Positions 1-6,660 of a stretch of DNA of 18,855 nt are shown here, piece by piece; position 1 is the first letter of the stretch; each line of letters begins with the position of its first letter. Location: assembly GCA_964597535.1 (NCBI GenBank), contig CAZQYB010000038.1, positions 1-18,855 of the forward strand. The letters run 5' to 3'. Under the pieces are notes generated by a model. The model had not been told where the DNA came from. It saw nothing but the letters and a program-made list of their open reading frames with translations, and did not search any database. The stretch comes from CAZQYB01 sp964597535 (lineage in GTDB: Bacteria > Planctomycetota > Phycisphaerae > Sedimentisphaerales > Anaerobacaceae). The position numbers were made by a program, and so were the translations under genes.

Positions 1-1285
1 GCCTAATGTGGGTAAGAGCAGCCTCTTGAATGCGCTGGCGGGCGAGAGGATAAGTATCGTTGAGCCGACAGCAGGGGTCACGAGGGACCGCGTGAGTACC
101 ATCATCGGCAGAGATGAGCACTACTTTGAGCTGGTCGATACCGGCGGATACGGGATAGTTGACAGGGACGATTTGGGCAGCCATATCGAAAGGCAAATCG
201 GTCGGGCGATTGAGTCGGCAAACCTTGTGGTTTTTATGGTTGATATTCGTGACGGGCTTGTACCGTTAGACGAGCAGATAGGGCGGCTTCTGCGCGAAAA
301 CGAGCTTGACGTTATCGGTGTTGCCAATAAGGCCGATATGGCGACGATGTTTCCGGCGGCGGGCGAGTTTTCGAAGCTGGGTTTCGGGGAGTTTCTTTGC
401 ATTTCAGCAAAGAACAATCTCAATAAGGCGGTTCTGTTAGATAAAATCTTTGAGGAGCTTGAGGGTCTCGAATCGGCGAAGCCGGCGGAGCCGACGATGA
501 AGATTGCGATAGTGGGCAAGCGCAACGCGGGCAAGAGCACACTTGTCAATGCTATGGTGGGTTCTGAAAGAGTGATTGTGAGCGAGCGTCCGGGTACAAC
601 GCGGGACGCTGTTGACGTGCGGTTTGAAAAGGACGGCAGGACGATTGTCGTGATTGACACTGCGGGGTTAAGAAAGAAAAGCAAAATAGCTGACAGCATT
701 GAGTTTTACAGCTACGTTCGGGCGACGGGGTCGATTCGTCGGGCCGATGTTGTGCTGCTTTTGATAGATGCGACTGAGCCGGTTTCGCAGGTTGATAAAA
801 AGGTGGCCAGATTTATTGCGGAAGAATACAAAAGCTGCATCCTTATAGTGAACAAGTGGGACCTTGCCAAGGGCAGCGCCGCTACCAGTGACTATGAGGA
901 ATATTTGACAAAGCTACTGCCGGGGTTAAGATATGCACCGATAGCTTTTACGACTGCGACAGAGGCGAAAAATGTTCAGAGCGTTCTGGATTTGTCGGCT
1001 GAGCTTTTCAAGCAGGGCACAACGTGGATAGCGACTGCGAAACTGAACAAGGCATTTGAAATAATAAAGGCGAGCAAAATTGGTGCGGCCAAACGCAAGG
1101 CCGGCTGGCCAAAGATTTATTACGCCACGCAGATAGCGGTCAACCCTGTTACGATACTTATGTTCGTGAACAAGCCGGAACTGTTTGAGGAAAATTATCG
1201 TCGATTTATTATAGGCCGATTGCGAGAGCTTCTGCCGATAGACGAGGTCCCGATACGGCTGCTGACCCGCTCACACAGAGAGTAA
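1..1285 (+). CDS. der: Ribosome-assembly GTPase Der (EngA), 5' end cut by window edge
   Basis: Der is a double GTPase that acts in maturation of the large ribosomal subunit. The reading frame is open from the window edge: the codons before the first GTG (position 8) read P-N, so the first P-loop is PNVGKSSLLN and the true start lies roughly ten residues outside the window. Counting from that GTG, the first G domain shows DTGG (44-47) and NKAD (107-110). The second shows GKRNAGKST (170-178), DTAG (217-220) and NKWD (282-285). A KH-like domain fills about the last 85 residues. The second P-loop carries GKRNAGKS rather than the commoner GRPNVGKS but keeps the key lysine and serine. cstA starts 18 bases downstream, so the two are probably co-transcribed although functionally unrelated. 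Identification is firm. Confidence 0.96.
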   Translation, partial: PNVGKSSLLNALAGERISIVEPTAGVTRDRVSTIIGRDEHYFELVDTGGYGIVDRDDLGSHIERQIGRAIESANLVVFMVDIRDGLVPLDEQIGRLLRENELDVIGVANKADMATMFPAAGEFSKLGFGEFLCISAKNNLNKAVLLDKIFEELEGLESAKPAEPTMKIAIVGKRNAGKSTLVNAMVGSERVIVSERPGTTRDAVDVRFEKDGRTIVVIDTAGLRKKSKIADSIEFYSYVRATGSIRRADVVLLLIDATEPVSQVDKKVARFIAEEYKSCILIVNKWDLAKGSAATSDYEEYLTKLLPGLRYAPIAFTTATEAKNVQSVLDLSAELFKQGTTWIATAKLNKAFEIIKASKIGAAKRKAGWPKIYYATQIAVNPVTILMFVNKPELFEENYRRFIIGRLRELLPIDEVPIRLLTRSHRE

Positions 1286-1289
1286 TTTA

Positions 1290-1295
1290 AAGGAG
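1290..1295 (+). promoter_or_regulatory. Ribosome binding site of cstA
   Basis: AAGGAG lies 8 bases before the ATG at 1304, directly after the der stop codon. It fixes the cstA start and leaves no room for a separate promoter in the 18-base gap. Confidence 0.8.
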
Positions 1296-1303
1296 AGACC
1301 GGA

Positions 1304-3061
1304 ATGGATGCCCTTTTACTGATGGTGGTGTGCGGCGGGGGGTATTTGATAGCCTACCATACATACGGTCGGTTTCTGGCGAGGAAGATATTCAAACTCG
1401 ACAAGAGCGCACCTGTGCCTTCAGAGCAACTCAGGGACGGTGTGGATTATGTGCCGACAAAGAAAGGGATAATTTTTGGTCATCACTATACGTCGATTGC
1501 GGGGACGGGGCCGATAGTCGGGCCGGCGATAGGGATTATCTGGGGCTGGCTGCCGGCAATCCTGTGGATATTCTTCGGCAGTATTTTTATGGGTGCCGTT
1601 CACGATTTTGGCTCGCTTGTTGTTTCAATGCGCAACCAGGGCAAGAGCATTTCGGAAATAGCCGCGAAGTATATCAACATTCGGGTGCGATTTATATTTT
1701 TTGCTGTTGTGTTTTTGAGTCTGTTGATTGTTATCGCGATATTCGGTGTTGTGATTGCGTCGGTCTTTACCACTTTTCCCAGTTCGGTTATTGCGGTGTG
1801 GCTGCAGATACCTATCGCAATGACACTGGGGTATGCGGTGTATAAAAGAGGTGCAAACATCCCGGCTGCAACAGCTATTGCCGTGGCTGGTATGTATCTT
1901 TGCATTGTGGTTGGCAGTTTGATGCCTGTTACGCTGGGCACTATGTTCGGAATTCCCTCCACAGGATTATGGGTGATAATTTTACTGATTTATGCGTGGG
2001 CGGCTTCGACGCTGCCGGTAACGATGCTTTTGCAGCCGAGGGATTATATCAATGCCTGGCAGTTATTTGTCGCAATGGGTCTTCTGGCCAGCGGCGTAGC
2101 AGTAGCATCTTTAGGGGGGAAACTGGCTCTTGTTGCGCCTGCCATTAACCGCTCACTGCCGGCGGACACACTGTCAATATGGCCTTTTATGTTCGTGGTG
2201 ATTGCCTGCGGCGCCATTAGCGGCTTTCATTCACTTGTTGCCTCAGGGACGAGTGCGAAACAGGTTGGGAAAGAGCCGGACTGTCAGTTTGTCGGGTACG
2301 GCTCGATGCTGATGGAAAGCGTTTTGGCGATGCTGGTTATTCTCTGTGTCGGAGCCGGCATCGGGATGGCTTTGAAAGTCGATAGCGGAACAATCCTTAC
2401 AGGCAAGGCCGCCTGGCTGCATCAATACAGTTCCTGGATGGGAGTCAAAGGGCTGTCGGACAAAATTGCACCGGTAGTTATTGGTGCAGCCAATATGATG
2501 GGTTCGCTCGGTCTGCCCAAAATGGTCGGCATTACGCTGATGGGTGTATTCATAGCATCGTTTGCCGGCACAACGCTCGATACCTCGGTACGAATCCAGC
2601 GTTATGTGGTAAGCGAACTGGCGAGCGATTTGCGAATTCCATATTTGACCAACAGATGGACGGCAACGAGTTTCGCTGTGCTTACAGCGGCAGGGCTGGC
2701 CTTTGCTACGGGTGCAGACGGAAAGGGAGCTATGAAGCTCTGGCCGCTGTTCGGCATATCGAACCAGCTCCTTGCCGCCCTCGCCCTGCTGGTGATTACA
2801 CATTATCTCAAACACAAGGGCGGATTAAAATTCCTGTTTACCGCAATACCCTGCGTCATAATGCTGGTAATTACCAGTTGGGCAATGGTGAAAAACGAAA
2901 TAACTTTTCTTGAAAAACAAAATTGGCTTCTTGTTACGGTCGGAGGCAGCATTTTTGCGTTGGCGTTGTGGATGACGGTTGAGGCGGTGATAGCGTTCTT
3001 TACGGGCCCGGACTCGGCCCGGGTTCAGGAGCGAGGGGCACCAGCTCAAATCGAGCGGTAA
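1304..3061 (+). CDS. cstA: CstA-family carbon starvation / peptide or pyruvate transporter
   Basis: This is a polytopic inner-membrane protein of the CstA family. Characterised members take up peptides or pyruvate when carbon is short. The 585 residues are hydrophobic almost throughout. Family signatures include HHYTSIAGTGPIVGPAIG (about 60-77), GAVHDF (97-102), SMRNQGKSI (108-116), AGTTLDTSVRIQRYV (near 430) and FGISNQLLAALALL near the end. It is shorter than E. coli CstA (about 700 residues), matching the short bacterial form. The start is supported by AAGGAG. No two-component or carbon-sensing gene lies nearby, so regulation is not evident. The last 62 bases overlap the end of the convergent YbbR gene, and the hydrophilic tail after the last membrane segment is encoded there. 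The substrate cannot be told from sequence. Confidence 0.95.
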   Translation: MDALLLMVVCGGGYLIAYHTYGRFLARKIFKLDKSAPVPSEQLRDGVDYVPTKKGIIFGHHYTSIAGTGPIVGPAIGIIWGWLPAILWIFFGSIFMGAVHDFGSLVVSMRNQGKSISEIAAKYINIRVRFIFFAVVFLSLLIVIAIFGVVIASVFTTFPSSVIAVWLQIPIAMTLGYAVYKRGANIPAATAIAVAGMYLCIVVGSLMPVTLGTMFGIPSTGLWVIILLIYAWAASTLPVTMLLQPRDYINAWQLFVAMGLLASGVAVASLGGKLALVAPAINRSLPADTLSIWPFMFVVIACGAISGFHSLVASGTSAKQVGKEPDCQFVGYGSMLMESVLAMLVILCVGAGIGMALKVDSGTILTGKAAWLHQYSSWMGVKGLSDKIAPVVIGAANMMGSLGLPKMVGITLMGVFIASFAGTTLDTSVRIQRYVVSELASDLRIPYLTNRWTATSFAVLTAAGLAFATGADGKGAMKLWPLFGISNQLLAALALLVITHYLKHKGGLKFLFTAIPCVIMLVITSWAMVKNEITFLEKQNWLLVTVGGSIFALALWMTVEAVIAFFTGPDSARVQERGAPAQIER

Positions 3062-4037
3062 CAGGCTGTTGGTTCAGCACAATTTCACCTTTGCCGACGA
3101 ACTCCTGCGGCAAATCGTAAACAACTTTTTTGCTTTGCCCGCCTTTTTTCTTTTGGTCGCCGTCGAGGATATACAATAGAATCTGGAAGGGCTGCTGGCT
3201 TTCATAGGCGCTTTTAGCGTCGGCGGTTGCCTTGATGCGTACCATTGCCATATCCTGCGGATTGAGCAAATCGACCTTGTATTTCCCCTGGAGGACGGGA
3301 CTAAAAACAAATCCGATAGTCGCCGATGTTATATTATAGCCCTGCAATTTTTCTTCCTGCGGCGGCAATGTAATTCTTACGCTTTCGGGCGCTTCACGGA
3401 TTTGGTCTGGGGCCAGCAGAATGTAAGGTCTGCTCTCAAGAGGTCCCTGTCTTGCCTGCTCAATCTCAGCGGCCGCCAACTGAACATCTGCGATGAGTTT
3501 CTGTCCCTCCCAGCCCTCGGGCACAAACATATCCACTTGTGCCGGATCGACAACTGCATCCTTTATTGCACGTCCGTCCACATCAATACATCGTACCTTG
3601 AGTTTTTTTGGGATAAGCTTGACGACGCTGACGGTAATTGACTCCGGTTTGCAGGATTCGACAGTAAGCCCCCGCTCCCTTATCTGAGCAGTTTTCCTTA
3701 AGAAACTCGGAATATTCAACGAGTGCTCCCCGGGAGTTGTCATTGCTTCTTCCTGCGCGGGGTCGAAAAAAAACGCAAAGCTCAACGAGCCGTCATTTAG
3801 TTCTCGCTCTACATCGGCGATTTTGGAGGCCGGGCCTTTGAGCATAATATCATCAAAAGAAACAGACGATTCCTCCCAGAAACTGACCCACAGACCCGGA
3901 TTGACGGATTTGGCTATACTTATTGTAGCGTTGGGAACAGTGAAGGTCTCGTCCTGGGCCAGGTCCGCCCATACCCATATCAAGACCGTTATGATAACTA
4001 CAATTATTACTTTTCCGTATTTGACTTTTCTTGCCAT
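3000..4037 (-). CDS. cdaR: YbbR-domain protein, probable CdaR regulator of CdaA
   Basis: YbbR-domain proteins (CdaR in Firmicutes) are membrane-anchored and usually sit next to the diadenylate cyclase CdaA, whose activity they modulate. The 345-residue product has a basic N-terminus, one membrane segment (about residues 9-25, rich in I and V and ending WVWADLA), then an all-outside beta-rich region compatible with three YbbR repeats (about 30-130, 150-230 and 240-330). It ends in a Pro/Gly-rich tail. It follows cdaA by 75 bases on the same strand, which is the strongest support for the call. No clear Shine-Dalgarno sequence precedes the ATG at 4037. The 3' end overlaps cstA by 62 bases. glmM, which often follows cdaR in Firmicutes, is absent. 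Sequence similarity in this family is low, so the call rests mainly on architecture and context. Confidence 0.82.
   Translation of the reverse strand: MARKVKYGKVIIVVIITVLIWVWADLAQDETFTVPNATISIAKSVNPGLWVSFWEESSVSFDDIMLKGPASKIADVERELNDGSLSFAFFFDPAQEEAMTTPGEHSLNIPSFLRKTAQIRERGLTVESCKPESITVSVVKLIPKKLKVRCIDVDGRAIKDAVVDPAQVDMFVPEGWEGQKLIADVQLAAAEIEQARQGPLESRPYILLAPDQIREAPESVRITLPPQEEKLQGYNITSATIGFVFSPVLQGKYKVDLLNPQDMAMVRIKATADAKSAYESQQPFQILLYILDGDQKKKGGQSKKVVYDLPQEFVGKGEIVLNQQPVTARFELVPLAPEPGPSPGP
3003..3021. repeat. GC-rich hairpin inside the cstA/cdaR overlap
   Basis: CGGGCC (3003-3008) pairs perfectly with GGCCCG (3016-3021) around a 7-base loop. It sits in the stretch coding for both convergent proteins. 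It has no T-run on either side, so it is not a normal intrinsic terminator, but it could slow transcription arriving from both directions. It may also merely reflect Pro/Gly-rich coding on the minus strand. Confidence 0.35.
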
Positions 4038-4112
4038 CTAAATCAAGACGAAACGATAAAAACTATAACAGAGCTCACAAGTACACTTATTCTTTCCGGC
4101 CCACTTTGCGTT

Positions 4113-4925
4113 TCAGGTTTTAGTAGTTGCGAACACTCTCTCGTGCATTGCAGTGGTTAAATGCGTTCTTAGCTGGGCCTCGGTTACGTTTCCGGTCAAC
4201 TGTCCGCCCTGAGCGATTGAGATATCGCCGGTTTCTTCGCTTACAACCAGACAGGTGGCGTCTGAGCCGGCGGTTATGCCTATGGCGGCTCGGTGTCTGG
4301 AGCCGAGGTCAATACCATTGACGCTGTCCGCCTCAGTCAGAGGCAGTTGTACCCTGGCTGCTACTACTCTATCACCGCGGATTATAACGGCCATATCGTG
4401 AAGCGGAGTGCCCGGCTGGAAAATGGTCTTGAGCAATGCAGAGGTAACCCGTGCATCGACTCTAACCCCGGTTTCTATAAACTCTCCCAGTGCCACACGT
4501 TTTTCAATGACAATAATCGCACCGGTTTTAGAAGCGGCCAGCTCGGTCAGGGCAGTGATTATCTCTTCTGTGGTTCTTGCCAACTGCTGGGAGAAAAAGG
4601 CGAGGAAGCCCGGTTGGCCTATTCGTATAAGCGCCCTTCTAATTTCCGGCTGGAATCCTGCGACTGCAATGATAAGGACCGCAATCAAAAAGTAGCTGTA
4701 AAGGAACTGGAGTCTATCGAAAGCAAACCGCCCGACGACGAGCTTTAAGACGAGGAAGCCGGCAATGAGAATGAATATGACTCCTCGGAACAATCTTTCT
4801 CCGCGGGTGCCTTCGAGGAAATCGACGGCCCAGTAAATAACAAGGCCGATAAGAAACAATTCAATAGCAACGCGCCACCACCCATATCCTGCCACCCTGC
4901 CGAAGTAGTCGATGAGCGTTTCCAC
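4113..4925 (-). CDS. cdaA: Membrane diadenylate cyclase CdaA (c-di-AMP synthase)
   Basis: CdaA condenses two ATP into cyclic di-AMP, a second messenger for potassium, osmotic and cell-wall control. The 270 residues show three N-terminal membrane segments (about 19-36, 46-64, 74-91), a linker, and a DAC (DisA_N) domain (about 110-265). The domain has GAIIVIE (135-141), PLHDMAVII (174-182) and GSRHRAAIGI (208-217). RHR at 210-212 matches the ATP-binding motif. The other hallmark, DGA, reads D177-M178-A179: the aspartate is kept but the glycine is methionine, confirmed in the nucleotides near 4393. The start is a GTG with AAGGGA about 10 bases upstream. It is the middle gene of an apparent operon: small lipoprotein, cdaA, cdaR. 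Catalytic competence is likely but not certain because of the methionine. Confidence 0.93.
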   Translation of the reverse strand: METLIDYFGRVAGYGWWRVAIELFLIGLVIYWAVDFLEGTRGERLFRGVIFILIAGFLVLKLVVGRFAFDRLQFLYSYFLIAVLIIAVAGFQPEIRRALIRIGQPGFLAFFSQQLARTTEEIITALTELAASKTGAIIVIEKRVALGEFIETGVRVDARVTSALLKTIFQPGTPLHDMAVIIRGDRVVAARVQLPLTEADSVNGIDLGSRHRAAIGITAGSDATCLVVSEETGDISIAQGGQLTGNVTEAQLRTHLTTAMHERVFATTKT

Positions 4926-4985
4926 AAATCAAATCCCTTTGTTCTCGTCGTGCGCTGTGCGTGATATTTATTGCGCAAATACGAA

Positions 4986-5216
4986 TTACGGTATCCTTTT
5001 CTCTGTTAGCCCGGTCGGAGTATCCCACAGCATAATGCTGTCAAAGTCGGCCCTCATTGCATCACCGGCGATACGGTCATTTCGAATATGCCTTCTTCGC
5101 GCTTCGGCGTTGGTTTCACCCAGTTGCCGGCCACAACCGCAGGGCAGGAAGACCAAAACACACAGAATAATACCCAATATCATCCTGATCTTCGAACTTT
5201 TCTTTATATTTCTCAT
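4986..5216 (-). CDS. Small membrane or lipoprotein of unknown function, first gene of cda operon
   Basis: I do not recognise a named family. The 76-residue product begins with a basic stretch (RNIKKSSKIR), then a hydrophobic run (about 12-25) ending LPCGCG. This resembles a lipoprotein signal with lipidation at Cys28, though proline at -3 is atypical of a lipobox. The rest is a short charged domain with RRRHIRNDRIAGDAMRADFD and a C-terminal WDTPTGLTEKRIP. The ATG at 5216 is chosen over an upstream in-frame start at 5300 because AGAGGA lies about 7 bases before it and the signal sequence begins there. It lies 60 bases before cdaA and about 95 bases after the likely transcription start of a perfect consensus promoter, so it should be the lead gene of the cdaA-cdaR transcript. 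A role with the c-di-AMP membrane complex is inference from position only. Confidence 0.72.
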   Translation of the reverse strand: MRNIKKSSKIRMILGIILCVLVFLPCGCGRQLGETNAEARRRHIRNDRIAGDAMRADFDSIMLWDTPTGLTEKRIP

Positions 5217-5317
5217 CACTTTTTCCTCTACGAAATTCAGCACGGTCCCCAAATTTTCAATTCTCCCTGTTGGTTTCTCGTGCCCTATGTCTGTCGGCAT
5301 TTACTTTCTACAGAAAT

Positions 5318-5346
5318 ATTATATCATTCGGCAGGCCGGTTGTCAA
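5318..5346 (-). promoter_or_regulatory. Perfect consensus sigma-70 promoter for the lipoprotein-cdaA-cdaR operon
   Basis: Read on the minus strand, TTGACA (5346-5341), a 17-base spacer, and TATAAT (5323-5318) match the housekeeping consensus at all twelve positions with ideal spacing. Transcription would start near 5311, giving a leader of about 95 bases before the ATG at 5216. I recognise no known riboswitch in that leader. Such a match suggests strong constitutive expression of c-di-AMP synthesis. Confidence 0.85.
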
Positions 5347-5618
5347 TGCAAAATCGGTGATTATTTAGGCGTTCAACCTCGCCGATTGGCGAAAAAGAGG
5401 GGCAAAATAATGGGGCCAAGGACACAGGGCACAGGCCGAAGTTACGGTTTGGCACCAGCACCACATCTGCCATATAATCATAATGCCCACCGACAGTCGA
5501 GCGGGCTTCCATCCTGCGGGCTGCCAAATGCAAAAAGTGCATTTGGGGTTCTGGATTAAGCCATACGATGGGGGCCCGGAGCGAGAGTGAAAACACAATT
5601 AATTCAAGAGGCCGGTCT
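5347..5618. other. Non-coding stretch between divergent transcripts, possible dispersed repeat
   Basis: No convincing gene is present. Open frames here lack ribosome sites and protein-like composition. The part from about 5400 to 5550 contains GCGGGC twice within about 20 bases and ends in a perfect 9-base-pair hairpin. Its texture differs from a plain promoter region and could be a short dispersed repeat, but only one copy is in the window, so this is inference. The remainder must hold the regulator's promoter, for which I see only a weak candidate (TTGGGG, 15 bases, TACGAT, ending at 5569). Confidence 0.4.
5524..5546. repeat. Perfect 9-bp inverted repeat upstream of the WYL regulator
   Basis: CCAAATGCA (5524-5532) and TGCATTTGG (5538-5546) are exact inverted copies around AAAAG. 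The site lies 73 bases before the regulator's ATG and its right arm overlaps a weak -35-like TTGGGG. It could be an operator (WYL regulators are often autoregulated) or the end of a small repeat. There is no T-run, so it is not an intrinsic terminator. Confidence 0.5.
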
Positions 5619-5888
5619 ATGAAAACCAGCAGAATCAGCAGGGTTGTGCGGATTTTAACGACATTGCAGGCAGGCAAGAGCTATGCCGCTGGTGATTTGG
5701 CAGAGATATTCGGGATGAGCCGGCGGACGGTCTTCCGCGACCTGAAAGAATTGCAGAGTCTCGGCGTACTATATCATTACGACGCCAGAACCGGCGGCTA
5801 TAAAATGGACCCTGAGTTTTTCCTGCTGCCTAAAGATTTGAACCTGCAGGATGCAATGAGTTTGCTTCTGCTGGTGCACAAGGTGTGA
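5619..5888 (+). CDS. N-terminal HTH part of a WYL-domain transcriptional regulator, ended by in-frame TGA
   Basis: This encodes the DNA-binding half of a YafY/PafC-like WYL regulator. The 89 residues contain a DeoR/HTH_11-type winged helix: SRISRVVRILTTLQAGKS, then DLAEIFGMSRRTVFRDLKELQ (recognition helix) and the wing YHYDARTGGYKMDPEFFL. The ATG at 5619 is preferred to an upstream in-frame start because AGAGG lies about 8 bases before it and family members begin in this way. The frame stops at TGA (5886-5888), exactly where intact relatives would continue, and the following 231 codons in the same frame encode the rest. It is therefore one gene of about 323 codons interrupted at codon 90. The stop could come from a C-to-T change in CGA or a G-to-T change in GGA. 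It may be a real nonsense mutation, a sequencing error, or a split gene. Confidence 0.8.
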   Translation: MKTSRISRVVRILTTLQAGKSYAAGDLAEIFGMSRRTVFRDLKELQSLGVLYHYDARTGGYKMDPEFFLLPKDLNLQDAMSLLLLVHKV

Positions 5889-5894
5889 AATCAG

Positions 5895-6590
5895 ATGCAG
5901 TTGCCGTTCAAGAATTCGGCGCTGCTGGCCGCTCTGAAAATCGAGAACAATCTGCCCACCAAAATCAGACAATACTGCAACACAGCCCTGCGGAATATCT
6001 CGACCAGGGCCGGGGCACAGTCGCCGATGGACCTGCTTGATAAAACCTTCGCACAATTGCAGAAGGCGATTGCAAAAAAACGCAAGGTAAACATCCGGTA
6101 CCATTCACTTTTTGAGGGCGAAATTATTGATGTTACGCTGTGTCCATATCATTTGCTATACAACCACCGGGCGTGGTATGTGCTGGGACATTCCAGCCGG
6201 CACAAGAGCATTCGCACGTTCAAGTTCAACCGCATCAGGGAAATGAAAATATTAGACAAATGCTTCGTAGACGGCGCCGACTTTGATATGTATGAGTATC
6301 TCGGCCGGGCCTGGTCAATGATACCGGAAGGGAGAATCTACAACATCAAACTGCGATTCCTGCGGAAGGTAGCCGATAATGTTACCGAGGTACAATGGCA
6401 CAGCACACAGAAGGTTACGCGTAACAGTGACGGCTCGGCGACTATGGAGTTCCGGGTCGATGGGCTGGGCGAAATAATCTGGTGGATACTCGGCTACGGC
6501 GACCAAGTACAGGTCCTCGCGCCAAAAGCGCTTCGTAATAAAGTCGTCGAGATGGCCAAAAATATGGTTAAGCTTAACGCGCCCCATTAG
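5895..6590 (+). CDS. C-terminal WYL-domain part of the same regulator
   Basis: These 231 residues are the ligand-sensing portion of the regulator, in the same frame as the HTH part and starting at an ATG six bases after its TGA. AAGGTG about nine bases before this ATG could allow reinitiation, so the half may still be made. Residues 1-50 form the linker helices (LPFKNSALLAALKIENNLP). The WYL core is about 60-115, with NIRYHSLFEG, LCPYHLLYN, the signature AWYVLGHSS (93-101) and RTFKFNRI. A WCX-type C-terminal domain follows (about 145-231). WYL domains bind nucleic-acid or nucleotide ligands and control transcription. Without the HTH this part alone could not bind DNA normally. The gene converges with the large dehydratase-activase gene, 70 bases apart, and its target is unknown. 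Confidence 0.8.
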   Translation: MQLPFKNSALLAALKIENNLPTKIRQYCNTALRNISTRAGAQSPMDLLDKTFAQLQKAIAKKRKVNIRYHSLFEGEIIDVTLCPYHLLYNHRAWYVLGHSSRHKSIRTFKFNRIREMKILDKCFVDGADFDMYEYLGRAWSMIPEGRIYNIKLRFLRKVADNVTEVQWHSTQKVTRNSDGSATMEFRVDGLGEIIWWILGYGDQVQVLAPKALRNKVVEMAKNMVKLNAPH

Positions 6591-6607
6591 AAATTCCGCT
6601 TCGTGTA

Positions 6608-6624
6608 ACAGAGTATCGCTCTGT
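6608..6624. terminator. Short hairpin between two convergent genes, weak terminator candidate
   Basis: ACAGAG (6608-6613) and CTCTGT (6619-6624) pair around TATCG, 18 bases after the WYL stop and 37 bases beyond the stop of the opposing gene. Neither side has a T-run, so intrinsic termination would be weak. It is listed because it is the only hairpin clearly between the two convergent stop codons. Confidence 0.25.
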
Positions 6625-6660
6625 CTCACACAATTTGGGGAGTTGTCATTGCGCCGCCTG

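Noticed and set aside
2243..2815. 190-codon minus-strand frame inside cstA
   Set aside because: It is antisense to conserved CstA motifs, with no supporting start signal.
4912..5559. Plus-strand open frame of 215 codons over the cda operon start
   Set aside because: It runs antisense to the lipoprotein gene and its perfect promoter, lacks a ribosome site, and the translation has no protein-like domain pattern.
5324..5677. Minus-strand open frame of 117 codons upstream of the WYL gene
   Set aside because: It overlaps the start of the regulator and the cda promoter. Its composition is that of translated non-coding or repeat DNA.
5886..5888. TGA in the WYL gene as selenocysteine or a reassigned codon
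   Set aside because: TGA ends dciA, gyrB and the large activase-like gene normally. I saw no SECIS-like hairpin directly after it and no reason for Sec in this linker.
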